Of a DNA stretch of 54,134 nucleotides, positions 17,214 through 25,980 are shown piece after piece; positions within the stretch are counted from its first letter, which is position 1; each line of letters starts with the position of its first letter. The DNA lies in contig DASVVT010000037.1 in the NCBI GenBank assembly GCA_036386415.1, positions 1-54,134 of the forward strand. Reading direction: 5' to 3'. The stretch comes from DASVVT01 sp036386415 (lineage in GTDB: Bacteria > Acidobacteriota > Blastocatellia > Pyrinomonadales > Pyrinomonadaceae). The translations under genes and the position numbers were made by a program. Under the pieces are notes generated by a model. The model made no database searches. It had not been told where the DNA came from and saw only the letters and a program-made list of their open reading frames with translations.

Positions 17214-20200
17214 ATCTTTGACGGCGTTCGCTTTGCTGAGTGTGAAGACTGTTCCGCCGCCCTCGCGCCTGCTCCACGCGACGTCGGCTTCGATCAGGCT
17301 GGCGCGGGCGCGAATGTTGGTCAGGCCGCGTCCGTGGCGCAGCTTTTTCTCCTCCGGATTGAAGTTGCGCCCGTCGTCTTCGAGCCTGAGAATGAAAGCG
17401 CCTTCATTGGAGAGTGTGATGTCAAGTTGCACACGGGTGGCGGCTGCGTGGCGGCAGATGTTGCTGACGGCTTCCTGAAGGATGCGATAAATCTGCATAC
17501 GCACGCCGGGCGCAAGCTCTATGCGCTCCTCCAAATCCTCCCGGCAGGTAAACTCGTACTCAAACTTGCAGTCGGGCGGCGAGTGCGTGACCGCGTTGGC
17601 GAGCGCCCATTCGAGCGCCGCCGCGAAACCGACGTTCTCCAGAACAGACGGGCTCAAGTCCTCGCAGATGCGGCGCACTTCTGTCGAGATTGCTTCTATC
17701 TCCGCGCGAAACGTGGCCGGATCAATACGCGTATGTTCTCCATCCGCCCCGTTCGTCGACAGTTGATCTGTGAGCAGGATCAGGTGGCGCAGGTCTGCCA
17801 GCGTCTGGTCGTGCAGGTCGCGCGCGATGCGGCGGCGCTCAACCTCCGTCTGGTTGGCGACTTGCAGGCGCGCTGTTGCAAGCTGGCGGTTAGCCTCCAT
17901 CAGCTCGGTGCTGGTGCGCGCGATCCTACGGTTCTGGAAATAGCCCCACCAGAGCGCCGCGAGCGAGAGCGCGAGCAGCACGGAGAGCGCAGCGGTCGTC
18001 CAGGGAAAAGGCGCGCCCGCCACTCTGAATTCAAACTCCAGCGGATTTGATGCGATCAAGTCCACGTTGTAGGCGCGCGCCACGACGCGGTAACGTCCGG
18101 GGCGCAAGCTCTCCATCGTCAACTGCGCGTCGTGCGAGAACTTCTGCTTGACCACCTGCCCAGCCCCGTCATAGAGGAAAAACGCATACTGAAACTGCTC
18201 CGGGAAGGTGCGGCTGCTGGCGGCGGCGACATCTAGCACGAGGCTGTTCTGCGGGTATTCGAGACTGAGCCCTGCGCGCAGCTCTTCGGGTTGATGTATA
18301 CGGCGGCTGATGATGCGCGTCGGCGTGAGTGTCGGCGCGACGCGTCCGGGCGTATAGCGCGCCAGCCCGCGATTCGTGCCGATCAATAAAGTCTCTTCGC
18401 CCGCCGCGTCGCCTATCGGCAGCAGGGCGAAAGCATTTTGCGACGGCAATCCCTGTTCGGCGTCAAAGCGTGAGATGATGGCTCCCAATCGTTCGTCCAA
18501 CAGGATTCTGAGCAGACCGCCTCCGGCTGTCGCGCACCAGGTTTGCCGCGCCGCGCCCGTGCGCTCGCGCGTCGAGATGACGCTGCGCGCGTCCAGATTA
18601 GGCGCGATCATCGTCAAGTTGCCAGGGCGGTAGAGGTAGAGCCCGTTGCCTGTAGCGAACCAGAACCAACCATCCTCACTGGAGTCTATGCCCCAGACGA
18701 CGCTGCGCCCCAGTTTTTCGAGCGCCGTGTCTTTCAACACCTGCTTGCCGTCGAAGAGAAAGACGCCCGCGCCCGCCGTCCCGATCCACAGTTTCCCGCC
18801 TTCGTCCGCGTAGAGGCTGACGACCTCGCGCACGTGCGCCTCCGTCGAATCGGTAGGCCAGACGAGCGTGCGGCGCGTGCCGTCAACGCGCTCCAGCCCG
18901 CGCCCGTAGGTGGCAATATAGGTCGCTCCCTGAAAGCGTGAGATGGCGCGCACGCTATCGCTTGCTCCCGCTTCAAAGTCGTCCGTCTCGATACGCGTGA
19001 ACCTTGAATGGGAAGTTAGCTCGCGCGCCACGACCTCGCTGCCGTAAAGACCATTGGCCGAACCGACGAGCACGCGCCCGTCTCTCTCCTCCGCAATCGC
19101 ATAAACGGCGTTATTGGAGATCGCGTTGATCGCATGCCAGGTGGAGTTGGCGGCGTCGTTGACGAACAACCCGCGATTCGTGCCGCACATGAGCCGCCCG
19201 TCGGATGCCGTATAGAGCGCGCGCACGAAATTGCCGGTCGGGTCTGCGGAAACATCTTCGACGCGCAGCGCGTGCGGGTCGTAGCGGCAGACGCCCTTGT
19301 CCGTGCCAAACCAGACGACATCCTCCCGATCAACGTAGATCGAATAGACGCTATTGGAGCGCAGGCCACCGGCTGTGCCCTCAAAGGTGAAGTGCTCGCG
19401 CAGGGTGCGTGTGCGGTCGAAGTGGAAGACGCCGCGCCCATCCGTGCCCACCCAGAGTCCGCCCTGCGAGTCGGCGCGTAGCGCCACGACCGTGCCTAGA
19501 TTGGAGCCTACTTTAAGGGGGCGCAGCAGGTCATCCGACGATTGATAGAGCCCGCTGTCATCATTCTTCGCCTTCGCGCCGAACCACACGCGCCCCGCCC
19601 CGTCCAATTCGAGAGCGTTGATGAAATAGGTGCGCGGGCGGCTCTGCACCTCTTTGACTATATTGAACCGGTCGCGCTCGAAAGCCAGCAGGCCACGGCT
19701 GAGCGTGCCAGCCAGCAGTGTGTCCTTTGCGTAGGCGAGACTTGTCAGGCGCAGCGCGCCGGGATGATCCGAGTCGGCGCTCGTGAGAGGCTGGCCGGGC
19801 TCCGTCCGCGTGATGAGAGAGCCGTCTGTCTGAACGCGGCAATCGAAGATCACGCCCTGCTCGGAGGCCAGCACCGCGCGCCCGCGCTCCGGCATGAGGA
19901 TGGAGGTTAAGGCTTTGCCTGCGGTCTCTTTGATCGGACGAAACTCCGTGCCGCCGACGAGCCGCGTCGCGCCGTCTTCAGTTCCGATCCAGAGCACGCC
20001 TTCGGCGTCGAACTTGAGAGCCAGTACGCGTCCTCTCGTAAATTCCCCGCCGACGATGGCCTGCGTGCGCCGCCCGTCATACTTCGCCAGGCCGCCGTCA
20101 GTGCCGAACCACATCGCACCCTCGCTGTCCTGCGCTATCGCTCGCACGCGATCCGACGGCAAACCGTGAAAGAGGGTCACAGCGCCCCACTGGTTCAAGC

Positions 20201-20375
20201 CGGTCGTCTGTGGCGTAGAGCTGCGTTGAGTTGAAGAGCTATTAGCTTCTCTCTGGGCGGAGACAGGGAAGCCAAAAAGCAGTAGACAGTAGACAGTAGT
20301 CAGTAGCCAGTAGGTAGAACAGAGTGGCACGCTTTGTCGTCTATGATGATTGAGAGGCTTGGAAGGAGAACGCAT
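17190..20375 (-). CDS. Membrane histidine kinase with two-component-regulator propeller sensor
   Basis: 1061 aa. Residues 18-41 form a signal peptide or first helix (TYWLLTTVYCLLLFGFPVS). From 55 to about 690 there are repeated propeller blades with WFGTDGG, VLWIGTEDG, VWFGTDKGVCRYD and similar motifs, the periplasmic sensor of the regulator-propeller family. A Y_Y_Y-type beta domain follows (LVLDVAAASSRTFPEQFQYA), then one membrane helix (TTAALSVLLALSLAALWWGY), a coiled coil and a HisKA_3 box, ERRRIARDLHDQTLADLRHL, with phospho-acceptor H855. The HATPase domain has QEAVSNICRHA, the N-box, and DDGRNFNPEE and HGRGLTNIRARA for nucleotide binding. It pairs with the response regulator 51 bases upstream. 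Both its signal peptide (bases 20279-20315) and its C-terminus (ENAKDAK) are encoded by intergenic repeat sequence. Confidence 0.9.
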   Translation of the reverse strand: MRSPSKPLNHHRRQSVPLCSTYWLLTTVYCLLLFGFPVSAQREANSSSTQRSSTPQTTGLNQWGAVTLFHGLPSDRVRAIAQDSEGAMWFGTDGGLAKYDGRRTQAIVGGEFTRGRVLALKFDAEGVLWIGTEDGATRLVGGTEFRPIKETAGKALTSILMPERGRAVLASEQGVIFDCRVQTDGSLITRTEPGQPLTSADSDHPGALRLTSLAYAKDTLLAGTLSRGLLAFERDRFNIVKEVQSRPRTYFINALELDGAGRVWFGAKAKNDDSGLYQSSDDLLRPLKVGSNLGTVVALRADSQGGLWVGTDGRGVFHFDRTRTLREHFTFEGTAGGLRSNSVYSIYVDREDVVWFGTDKGVCRYDPHALRVEDVSADPTGNFVRALYTASDGRLMCGTNRGLFVNDAANSTWHAINAISNNAVYAIAEERDGRVLVGSANGLYGSEVVARELTSHSRFTRIETDDFEAGASDSVRAISRFQGATYIATYGRGLERVDGTRRTLVWPTDSTEAHVREVVSLYADEGGKLWIGTAGAGVFLFDGKQVLKDTALEKLGRSVVWGIDSSEDGWFWFATGNGLYLYRPGNLTMIAPNLDARSVISTRERTGAARQTWCATAGGGLLRILLDERLGAIISRFDAEQGLPSQNAFALLPIGDAAGEETLLIGTNRGLARYTPGRVAPTLTPTRIISRRIHQPEELRAGLSLEYPQNSLVLDVAAASSRTFPEQFQYAFFLYDGAGQVVKQKFSHDAQLTMESLRPGRYRVVARAYNVDLIASNPLEFEFRVAGAPFPWTTAALSVLLALSLAALWWGYFQNRRIARTSTELMEANRQLATARLQVANQTEVERRRIARDLHDQTLADLRHLILLTDQLSTNGADGEHTRIDPATFRAEIEAISTEVRRICEDLSPSVLENVGFAAALEWALANAVTHSPPDCKFEYEFTCREDLEERIELAPGVRMQIYRILQEAVSNICRHAAATRVQLDITLSNEGAFILRLEDDGRNFNPEEKKLRHGRGLTNIRARASLIEADVAWSRREGGGTVFTLSKANAVKDENAKDAK

Positions 20376-20430
20376 CGACGGATTTTCTTTTCTACTGACT
20401 ACTGACTACTGACTACTGACTACTGTCTAC
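20279..20430. repeat. M-type repeat (ACTGACT words) spanning the regulator/kinase gene junction
   Basis: The left block 20279-20315 (GCAGTAGACAGTAGACAGTA, GTCAGTAGCC) lies inside the kinase gene. The right block 20391-20430 (TCTACTGACTACTGACTACT, GACTACTGACTACTGTCTAC) fills most of the gap. They are inverted to each other. The regulator's TAG stop (20427-20429) is part of the right block, and the kinase's hydrophobic leader is the left block read on the minus strand. Confidence 0.85.
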
Positions 20431-21191
20431 TTCTTTCCTCCCCCTTGCTCTTCGAGGTAACGCTTGCGGTCGCGCTCGATCCAGTTCTCCAGCTCACCGG
20501 CGGCCTTCTCCAGCTCGTCGCTGTTGAGCAGCCCGCGCCTGAGCGCCTCGAAGAAAGCTCGCGTGCGAATGTTATAGGCCAATTTTTCGTAAGCCTCGTG
20601 CGGCGTCCCTTCGGGCGTGAAGGCGAAGAGCTTTTCGTAGAGGGTGGCGAGACGGCTCTCGACGCCGCGCAGAGAGAGGCTGCACTTGCGTGCGATAGCC
20701 CAGTTGGAGAGGCCGAGCGCGAGATAGTAGAGCGCTTCGGCCTCGAACTCCGTCAGGAGCGGGCGCTTGAAAGAGTCTTTGAAAGCCGGGTCGATCATGT
20801 CCGCCCCGTCTTCGAGGACGGCGGCGACAAAGCGCAGGAACCGCGACTCCGGATTGTTCTTGTGGATGAAGCCGTAGGCGGGCGGCGGCTCGACCGACTT
20901 GACGATCTTGCGTATCTCGTTGATGTAAATCTCGTGCGGAAACTGTGTCCAGAAGATGATGCGCGCCGATGGATATTCACGCCAGATGGCGCGCGCCGCC
21001 TTGACTCCCGAGAGGTGCGGCATCTGTATGTCCATGACGCACAATTCCGGGCGGTGTGCGAGCGCTAGCTGAACGCTCTCCTCGCCGTCTGCGGCCTCTA
21101 TGACGGGGGCGTGAGCCGCGAACTCTCGCTCAAGGATTTCGCGCAGGTAGTGGCGCTGCGCGACGTTGTCTTCGGCAATCAGTATTGACAT
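20427..21191 (-). CDS. Response regulator with C-terminal helix-turn-helix
   Basis: 254 aa from the ATG at 21189-21191. The frame opens 22 codons earlier, but MSILIAEDNVAQRHYLREIL is the natural receiver start. Receiver domain: acidic pocket ED at 7-8, phospho-acceptor D54 in ELCVMDIQMPHLSG, and a late lysine in GFIHKNNPES. The output half (about 150-215) has LTEFEAEALYYLALGLSNWA, then IARKCSLSLRGVESRLATLY. This is the LuxR/NarL-type four-helix DNA-binding layout in a divergent form. The C-terminus is a charged helix (ELENWIERDRKRYLEEQ). It is transcribed first, with the propeller kinase following 51 bases later, so the two should form a cognate pair. The stop codon lies in an M-type repeat. 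Confidence 0.87.
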   Translation of the reverse strand: MSILIAEDNVAQRHYLREILEREFAAHAPVIEAADGEESVQLALAHRPELCVMDIQMPHLSGVKAARAIWREYPSARIIFWTQFPHEIYINEIRKIVKSVEPPPAYGFIHKNNPESRFLRFVAAVLEDGADMIDPAFKDSFKRPLLTEFEAEALYYLALGLSNWAIARKCSLSLRGVESRLATLYEKLFAFTPEGTPHEAYEKLAYNIRTRAFFEALRRGLLNSDELEKAAGELENWIERDRKRYLEEQGGGKK

Positions 21192-21403
21192 AAGAGACCA
21201 TCGTTGACGTAGCAAACAGTAGATGTCAGCGTAAATCCTATCATTAACCTCTACCATCTGGCATCTCCTGTTTCGGGGTCAATGTGGATAACCACAGCAG
21301 AGAAGGGGACGCGCGCGGCCCGAGGCTTTGCTGCAAACGCATATATCTGCGCCATGTTGTCAAAGCCGTTGCGGAAAATCCGCTCTTAATTCAAGATAAA
21401 GCG

Positions 21404-22579
21404 ATGATAGAAACGGCGGACGTGGTGATCATCGGCGGCGGCATCGTCGGCTCAAGTGTGGCTTATCACCTGGCCGAAGCTGGCTGCTCGAACGTCGTCG
21501 TGGTCGAGCGTGAAGCCGAGCAGGGCTTGGGCTCGACGGGCAAAGCGACGGGCGGTGCGCGCGCGCAGTTTGCCACGTCGATCAATATTCAGATGTCGCT
21601 CTACTCGATAGAGTTCTTCGCGCGTTGCGAAGAAGCGACAGGTCACCCGTCCGGCTACCAGCCGCGCGGCTACCTGTTCGTCGCGACAAGCGAGGCGCAG
21701 CTTGATTACCTCAAAGCCAACCGCGAGCGACAGGCCGCGCTGGGTCTGACAAATGTAGAGCTGCTGACATCTGATGAGATCGCGGCCATGATTCCGCAGC
21801 TACGTGTCGATGATGTGGTCGGCGGCTCTTTCTGCCAGACGGACGGTTTCGTCGATCCACCCGCCATCATGCGCGCCTTTATGTCCAGGGCGCGCGAGAG
21901 GGGCGTGCGCCTACAACTCGGCGCGGGCGTAACCGGAATTGAGGTTGACGGTGGCGGTGTCTCAGGAGTGTGGACGACGCTTGGGAGGATTGCGACGCGC
22001 GCAGTAGTTAATGCGAGCGGCGCGTGGGCAGCGGAGGTCGCACGCCTGGCCGGGGTTGAGATTCCCGTCGTGCCTTTGCGCCGCCAACTGGTCAGCACAG
22101 CCTCTTTCGATGGCTTGCCCCGCCAGATGCCGATGGTCATAGACATGTCAGACGGATTTCACTTCCGCCCTGACTTCAAGGCGGGCGCAACGCCGGGAGT
22201 CCTCATGGCCTGGCCTGACCCTGATGAGCAGCCGGGCTTTAAATTGGACTTCGAGGCGTCGTTTGTCGAAAAGGTTCTCCGACGTGCCGCTCATCGCGTG
22301 CCATGTCTTCGAGACGTGGTGGTCGAGCCCAGCCGCTGTCGCGCCGGACTCTACGAGATGACGCCGGATCATCATGCGATCATCGGTGAAGTGCCGCAGG
22401 TTCGCGGCCTCTATCTCGCCAACGGCTTCAGCGGGCATGGCGTGATGCATTCGCCCGCCACGGGGCGCATCATTTCCGAGCTGATCCTCGATGGTCGGGC
22501 GCGTCTGCTGGATGTCGCGCCGCTTGGCCTTGAAAGATTCGCCGAAGGGCGTTTGCTTAAAGAGTCCGTCGTTCTCTAG
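21404..22579 (+). CDS. FAD-dependent oxidoreductase, DAO/sarcosine-oxidase-beta type
   Basis: 391 aa from the ATG at 21404, which places the dinucleotide-binding GGGIVGSSVAYHLAEAG right at the N-terminus. A longer frame back to 21284 has no family support. FAD features are VVIIGGGIVGSS, an acidic end of strand 2 (VVVERE), and TGKATGGARAQFATSINIQM, which fits the GxxxSxxNxG region around covalent or tight flavin contact in this family. Also seen are NASGAWAAEVARLAG and the C-terminal GLYEMTPDHHAIIGEVPQVR, LANGFSGHGVMHSPATGRI. Such enzymes oxidise secondary amines or D-/N-methyl amino acids (sarcosine, proline, glycine types). The substrate is not predictable. It is divergent from the response regulator, and a K1 repeat follows 8 bases after its stop. 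Confidence 0.87.
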   Translation: MIETADVVIIGGGIVGSSVAYHLAEAGCSNVVVVEREAEQGLGSTGKATGGARAQFATSINIQMSLYSIEFFARCEEATGHPSGYQPRGYLFVATSEAQLDYLKANRERQAALGLTNVELLTSDEIAAMIPQLRVDDVVGGSFCQTDGFVDPPAIMRAFMSRARERGVRLQLGAGVTGIEVDGGGVSGVWTTLGRIATRAVVNASGAWAAEVARLAGVEIPVVPLRRQLVSTASFDGLPRQMPMVIDMSDGFHFRPDFKAGATPGVLMAWPDPDEQPGFKLDFEASFVEKVLRRAAHRVPCLRDVVVEPSRCRAGLYEMTPDHHAIIGEVPQVRGLYLANGFSGHGVMHSPATGRIISELILDGRARLLDVAPLGLERFAEGRLLKESVVL

Positions 22580-22587
22580 AGCCCAGA

Positions 22588-22678
22588 TTTAAACGCGAAG
22601 GACGCAAAGTGCTTCGCAAAGGAGGTAGACTCTCTGCGCTCCTCTGCGTCTTCTTCCTTCGCGCCCTTTGCGTTTAAA
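22588..22678. repeat. K1 palindromic repeat between tandem genes
   Basis: The left arm is TTTAAACGCGAAGGACGCAA and CGCAAAGGAGG. The right arm is CTCCTCTGCGTC and TTCGCGCCCTTTGCGTTTAAA. The order is A then A-prime, and the outermost TTTAAACGC is shared with other copies. It lies between two plus-strand genes. Confidence 0.85.
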
Positions 22679-22838
22679 TTGCTTCTTTATAGACGCACAT
22701 ACGAAAATTTAGAAACTCAGCCCACGCGCGGCTACCTTTTCAGTAGGAACAATCATCCAACAAACATCATACGGTCAAAGAGGTCTCAAAAGTCTTTAGC
22801 GAGGCCGTTAAATTTTCTCAGTGTCTGTCAGGGCGCTT

Positions 22839-24611
22839 ATGGGTGAGGGGATGCAAGCCTTTTACGAGTTCGGCCCTTTCCGCGTTGATACGCAGAGATG
22901 CCTGCTGTTGCGCGAGGGCGTCACGATACCTCTTTCGCCGAAGGCGTTCGAGACCCTGCTGGTGCTGGTCGAGAACAACGGGCGGGTCATGAAGAAGGAT
23001 GAGCTGATCTCGCGCATCTGGCCGAACAGCTTCGTCGAAGAGGGCAACCTCACACAGAACATCTTTGTGCTGCGGAAGGCTCTGGGCGAAGGTCCGAACG
23101 ATCATCGCTATATCGTCACCATCCCGGGACAGGGCTACCGCTTTGTCGCGCCTGTGAAAGCGTTACCGCAATCGGAGCAAGCTTCCCATTCGTCAACTGC
23201 GCCGGAACACCCCGCATCAACGGGAAGCAGCGAGGCGGTCGCCTCGCTCGCCGTGCTTCCTTTCAAGACGCTGGGCGAGAATGGCTACTATCTTGGGCCG
23301 GGGTTGGCCGATGCGCTGATCACCAGATTGAGCAGCATCTCGAAGGTGGCCGTGAGGCCAACCACAGCCGTCCTGCGCTACACAGACCCGGAACAAAACG
23401 TGGTCGCGGTCGGGCAGGAGCTTGGTGTAGATACAGTTCTGGATGGTCACTTGCAGAGATTGGACGAGCGTATTCGCGTGACCGTGCAGCTCGTCAGGAT
23501 TAGAGACGGCAAGACGCTGTGGGCTGAAAAGTTCGACGAGAAGTTCACGGACGTGTTCGCCGTCCAGGATTCTATCTCCGAGCAGGTGACGCGCGCCCTG
23601 ATGCTGAAGCTGACGACGGAAGAGCAGGAGCTGCTGACGAAGCGCTACACGGAGAACACAAAGGCGTTTGGCGCTTACATCAAGGGGCGATACTTCTGGA
23701 ACAAGCGAACCGCCGAAGGGTTGATGAAGGGGATCGAGTATGCACGCCAGGCAATCAGTATCGACCCGACATACGCGCTGGCCTACGTCGGGCTCGCGGA
23801 TTCCTACAACCTTCTCGCAGGCCACGGCGGGCTCGCGCCGAAGGAGACTTTCCCCAAGGCCAAGGCGGCGGCGCTGAAGGCGCTCGAACTTGATCCGGCG
23901 CTGGCGCAGGCTTATGCCTCGCTAGGCTTCGTCAGCTACCGCTTCGATTGGGACTGGCCTCGCGCCGAAGAGCATTTTCAGCGCGCTATCGAGCTGAACC
24001 CCAATTACGCGACAGCCCATCACTGGTACGGCGAATCCCTGGTCGTCACGGGACGTTTCGACGACTCCATCTGTGCGCTCGAAAGAGCACTGGAGCTTGA
24101 TCCGCTCTCGCTCCCCATCAATACAGACCTCGCACAGTCGCTCTTCTTCGCCCGCCGCTACGACGAGAGCGAGGAGCAGTTGCGCAAGACCCTGGAGCTG
24201 GATCAGAGCTTCGTTCGCGCCTGTGTCATCTGCGGCGGGGTGTACGAGCAGAAGGGAATGTATGAGCAATCAATCGCCATTCTGCAAAAGGCTGTGGAGC
24301 TTTCCGAAGGCAACCCACTAGCCCTCTCAGGACTGGGGCACGCTTACGCCGCCTCCGGCAACACGGACGAAGCGCGCAGGATACTGGGCGAGCTGAAGCA
24401 ACTGGCACGCCAGCGTTATGTTTCGCCCTACAACATCGCCATCGTCCACGCCGGTCTAGGAGAGAAAGAGGCCGCCCTGGACTGGCTCGTGAAAGCTTAT
24501 CACCACAGAGATGTCTGGCTCGTCTGGCTCAAGGTCAATCCCAGGTTCGACAGCCTCCGCGCAGAGTCGCGCTTTACAGACCTCATGCGCCGCGTCGGCC
24601 TGACGCCGTAA
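22839..24611 (+). CDS. Winged-helix transcriptional regulator with TPR repeats (CadC-like layout)
   Basis: 590 aa from the ATG at 22839 (AGGG 5 bases upstream). A GTG at 22821 and an ATG at 22851 are alternatives. Residues 5-105 are an OmpR/PhoB-type winged helix: YEFGPFRVDTQRCLLLREGV, LSPKAFETLLVLVENNGRVM, then the recognition helix region NLTQNIFVLRKALGE and the wing YIVTIPGQGYRF. A linker leads to a TolB-amino-terminal-like or cyclase-associated domain (SLAVLPFKTLGENGYYLGPG, ARPTTAVLRY-like). From about 270 to 560 there are TPR repeats (AYVGLADSYNLLAGHGGLAP, ALAQAYASLGFVSY, AHHWYGESLVVTGRFDDSIC). No membrane helix is seen, so it is cytosolic. This layout is very common in Acidobacteriota. 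Its targets are unknown; the flanking FAD oxidoreductase and amino-acid dehydrogenase are possible ones. Confidence 0.85.
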   Translation: MGEGMQAFYEFGPFRVDTQRCLLLREGVTIPLSPKAFETLLVLVENNGRVMKKDELISRIWPNSFVEEGNLTQNIFVLRKALGEGPNDHRYIVTIPGQGYRFVAPVKALPQSEQASHSSTAPEHPASTGSSEAVASLAVLPFKTLGENGYYLGPGLADALITRLSSISKVAVRPTTAVLRYTDPEQNVVAVGQELGVDTVLDGHLQRLDERIRVTVQLVRIRDGKTLWAEKFDEKFTDVFAVQDSISEQVTRALMLKLTTEEQELLTKRYTENTKAFGAYIKGRYFWNKRTAEGLMKGIEYARQAISIDPTYALAYVGLADSYNLLAGHGGLAPKETFPKAKAAALKALELDPALAQAYASLGFVSYRFDWDWPRAEEHFQRAIELNPNYATAHHWYGESLVVTGRFDDSICALERALELDPLSLPINTDLAQSLFFARRYDESEEQLRKTLELDQSFVRACVICGGVYEQKGMYEQSIAILQKAVELSEGNPLALSGLGHAYAASGNTDEARRILGELKQLARQRYVSPYNIAIVHAGLGEKEAALDWLVKAYHHRDVWLVWLKVNPRFDSLRAESRFTDLMRRVGLTP

Positions 24612-24800
24612 AAAAGCTCGTTAATCGTCAAACTTTAATCGTCCATGGATAAAGAAATCAGTTCGGCTACTAACGATTTACTTTGATCTTGAGAAGTCTT
24701 GAGAAATTCTGACTGCCGCGTTGAGGATTTAAACCATCATCCCGGCTATTATCTAGATTAAGGGCTTATGGGTCGGAATCTATCTGGGCATGGGAGAAGC

Positions 24801-25877
24801 ATGCAGATCATAGAGAGGCATGTCGAGGGCGATCATGAGCAGGTCGTCTCCTGTTTTGATCCGGCGAGCGGGTATCGCGGTCTCATCGCCATTCATAGCA
24901 CGGCGCTGGGGCCTGCGGTCGGCGGGGCTCGCTTCTGGAGCTACGCCAGTGAAGAGGAGGCGATCACGGATGCGCTCCGCCTGGCGCGCGGGATGACTTA
25001 CAAGAACGCTTTCGCGGGTATTCCTTTCGGGGGCGGCAAGTCGATCATCATCGGCGATAACCGCAACCCGGAACGCGAGCCGATCTTCCGCGCGCACGGG
25101 CGCTTCGTAGAGGCACTCGGCGGTCGCTACATCACTGCGGAGGATGTCGGAACGAGCACGTCCGACATGGAGTATGTGCGACGGGAGACCAGCCACGTCG
25201 CCGGTCTCGCAGAGCGTTCGGGCGATCCGTCGCCTGTCACTGCGCACGGCGTCTTCAGGGCGATACAGGCGTCCGCAAAGTTTCGTTGGGGATCGGACGA
25301 GCTTGCGGGTCGAACGGTCGCGTTGCAGGGCTGCGGGCATGTCGGCTACTACCTGGCGAAAGAGCTATCGAGCGCGGGCGCGCGACTCGTCGCCACGGAT
25401 ACGAGCGAGGAACGGCTGCGACGCGTCCGTGAAGAGTGTGACGCTTGTGCGGTTCCCACGGATGAGATTTACGGGGTTGAGGCAGACATCTTCGCTCCCT
25501 GCGCTCTGGGCGGCATCATCAACGATCAGACGATCCCACGTTTGAAAGTGCAGATTGTGGCCGGAGCGGCGAACAACCAGCTTCTGGAAGCGCGCCACGG
25601 CGCAGCGCTCGAAGCGCGCGGCATCCTTTACGCGCCGGACTACGTCGCCAACGCGGGCGGCATCATCAACGGTTGTCGAGAGCTTCTCGGATGGGAGCGC
25701 GCCTACACCCTGAACAGGGTGCGCGAGATTTACGATCATCTGCTGATAGTCTTTGAGATGGCGAAGACGGAAAAGATTCCGACCCACGAGGCCGCAGACC
25801 GCTTGGCCGAACGACGCTTGCGTGAGGCTAAACCAAGGAATAACCACAGAGACACAGAGACACGGAGAAGACGTTAA
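24801..25877 (+). CDS. Leucine/phenylalanine-type amino acid dehydrogenase (Glu/Leu/Phe/Val family)
   Basis: 358 aa from the ATG at 24801, which has GGAGA just upstream and aligns with the usual family start (MQIIERHVEGDHEQVVSCFD). It performs NAD-dependent reversible oxidative deamination of a branched-chain or aromatic amino acid. The glycine-rich substrate region ALGPAVGGARFWSY is followed by K68 and the catalytic K80 in GMTYKNAFAGIPFGGGK, spaced as in leucine dehydrogenase. The coenzyme domain shows VALQGCGHVGYYLAKEL with an acidic strand end (VATDTSEE). Late signatures are DIFAPCALGGIIND, AGAANNQL and YAPDYVANAGGIING. Lack of a long N-terminal extension argues against glutamate dehydrogenase. 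The last 12 or so residues (NNHRDTETRRRR) are encoded by a K2 repeat and are not part of the fold. Confidence 0.9.
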   Translation: MQIIERHVEGDHEQVVSCFDPASGYRGLIAIHSTALGPAVGGARFWSYASEEEAITDALRLARGMTYKNAFAGIPFGGGKSIIIGDNRNPEREPIFRAHGRFVEALGGRYITAEDVGTSTSDMEYVRRETSHVAGLAERSGDPSPVTAHGVFRAIQASAKFRWGSDELAGRTVALQGCGHVGYYLAKELSSAGARLVATDTSEERLRRVREECDACAVPTDEIYGVEADIFAPCALGGIINDQTIPRLKVQIVAGAANNQLLEARHGAALEARGILYAPDYVANAGGIINGCRELLGWERAYTLNRVREIYDHLLIVFEMAKTEKIPTHEAADRLAERRLREAKPRNNHRDTETRRRR

Positions 25878-25952
25878 GAAATAAGGAATGTGAAAACCGC
25901 TCTGTCTTCCCGTACATCTATTTAATCCTGTCTTCTCTGTGTCTCTGTGGTT
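25841..25952. repeat. K2 palindromic repeat, left arm inside the dehydrogenase gene
   Basis: The left arm 25841-25870 (TAACCACAGAGACACAGAGA, CACGGAGAAG) is translated as the C-terminal tail of the dehydrogenase. The right arm 25932-25952 reads CTTCTCTGTGTCTCTGTGGT with a final T. The spacer is 61 bases. The order is A then A-prime. Confidence 0.88.
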
Positions 25953-25980
25953 CAGTTTCGATTGTAGATGGAGGAAAGAG

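Noticed and set aside
20391..20430. Tandem ACTGACT repeat as a CRISPR or iteron origin
   Set aside because: The units are only 7-10 bases with no spacers, and the block is one arm of a palindrome also seen at 14265 and 31541. No replication gene is nearby.
21284..21403. Longer start for the FAD oxidoreductase
   Set aside because: The extra 40 residues have no family support, and the Rossmann motif is expected at the very N-terminus.
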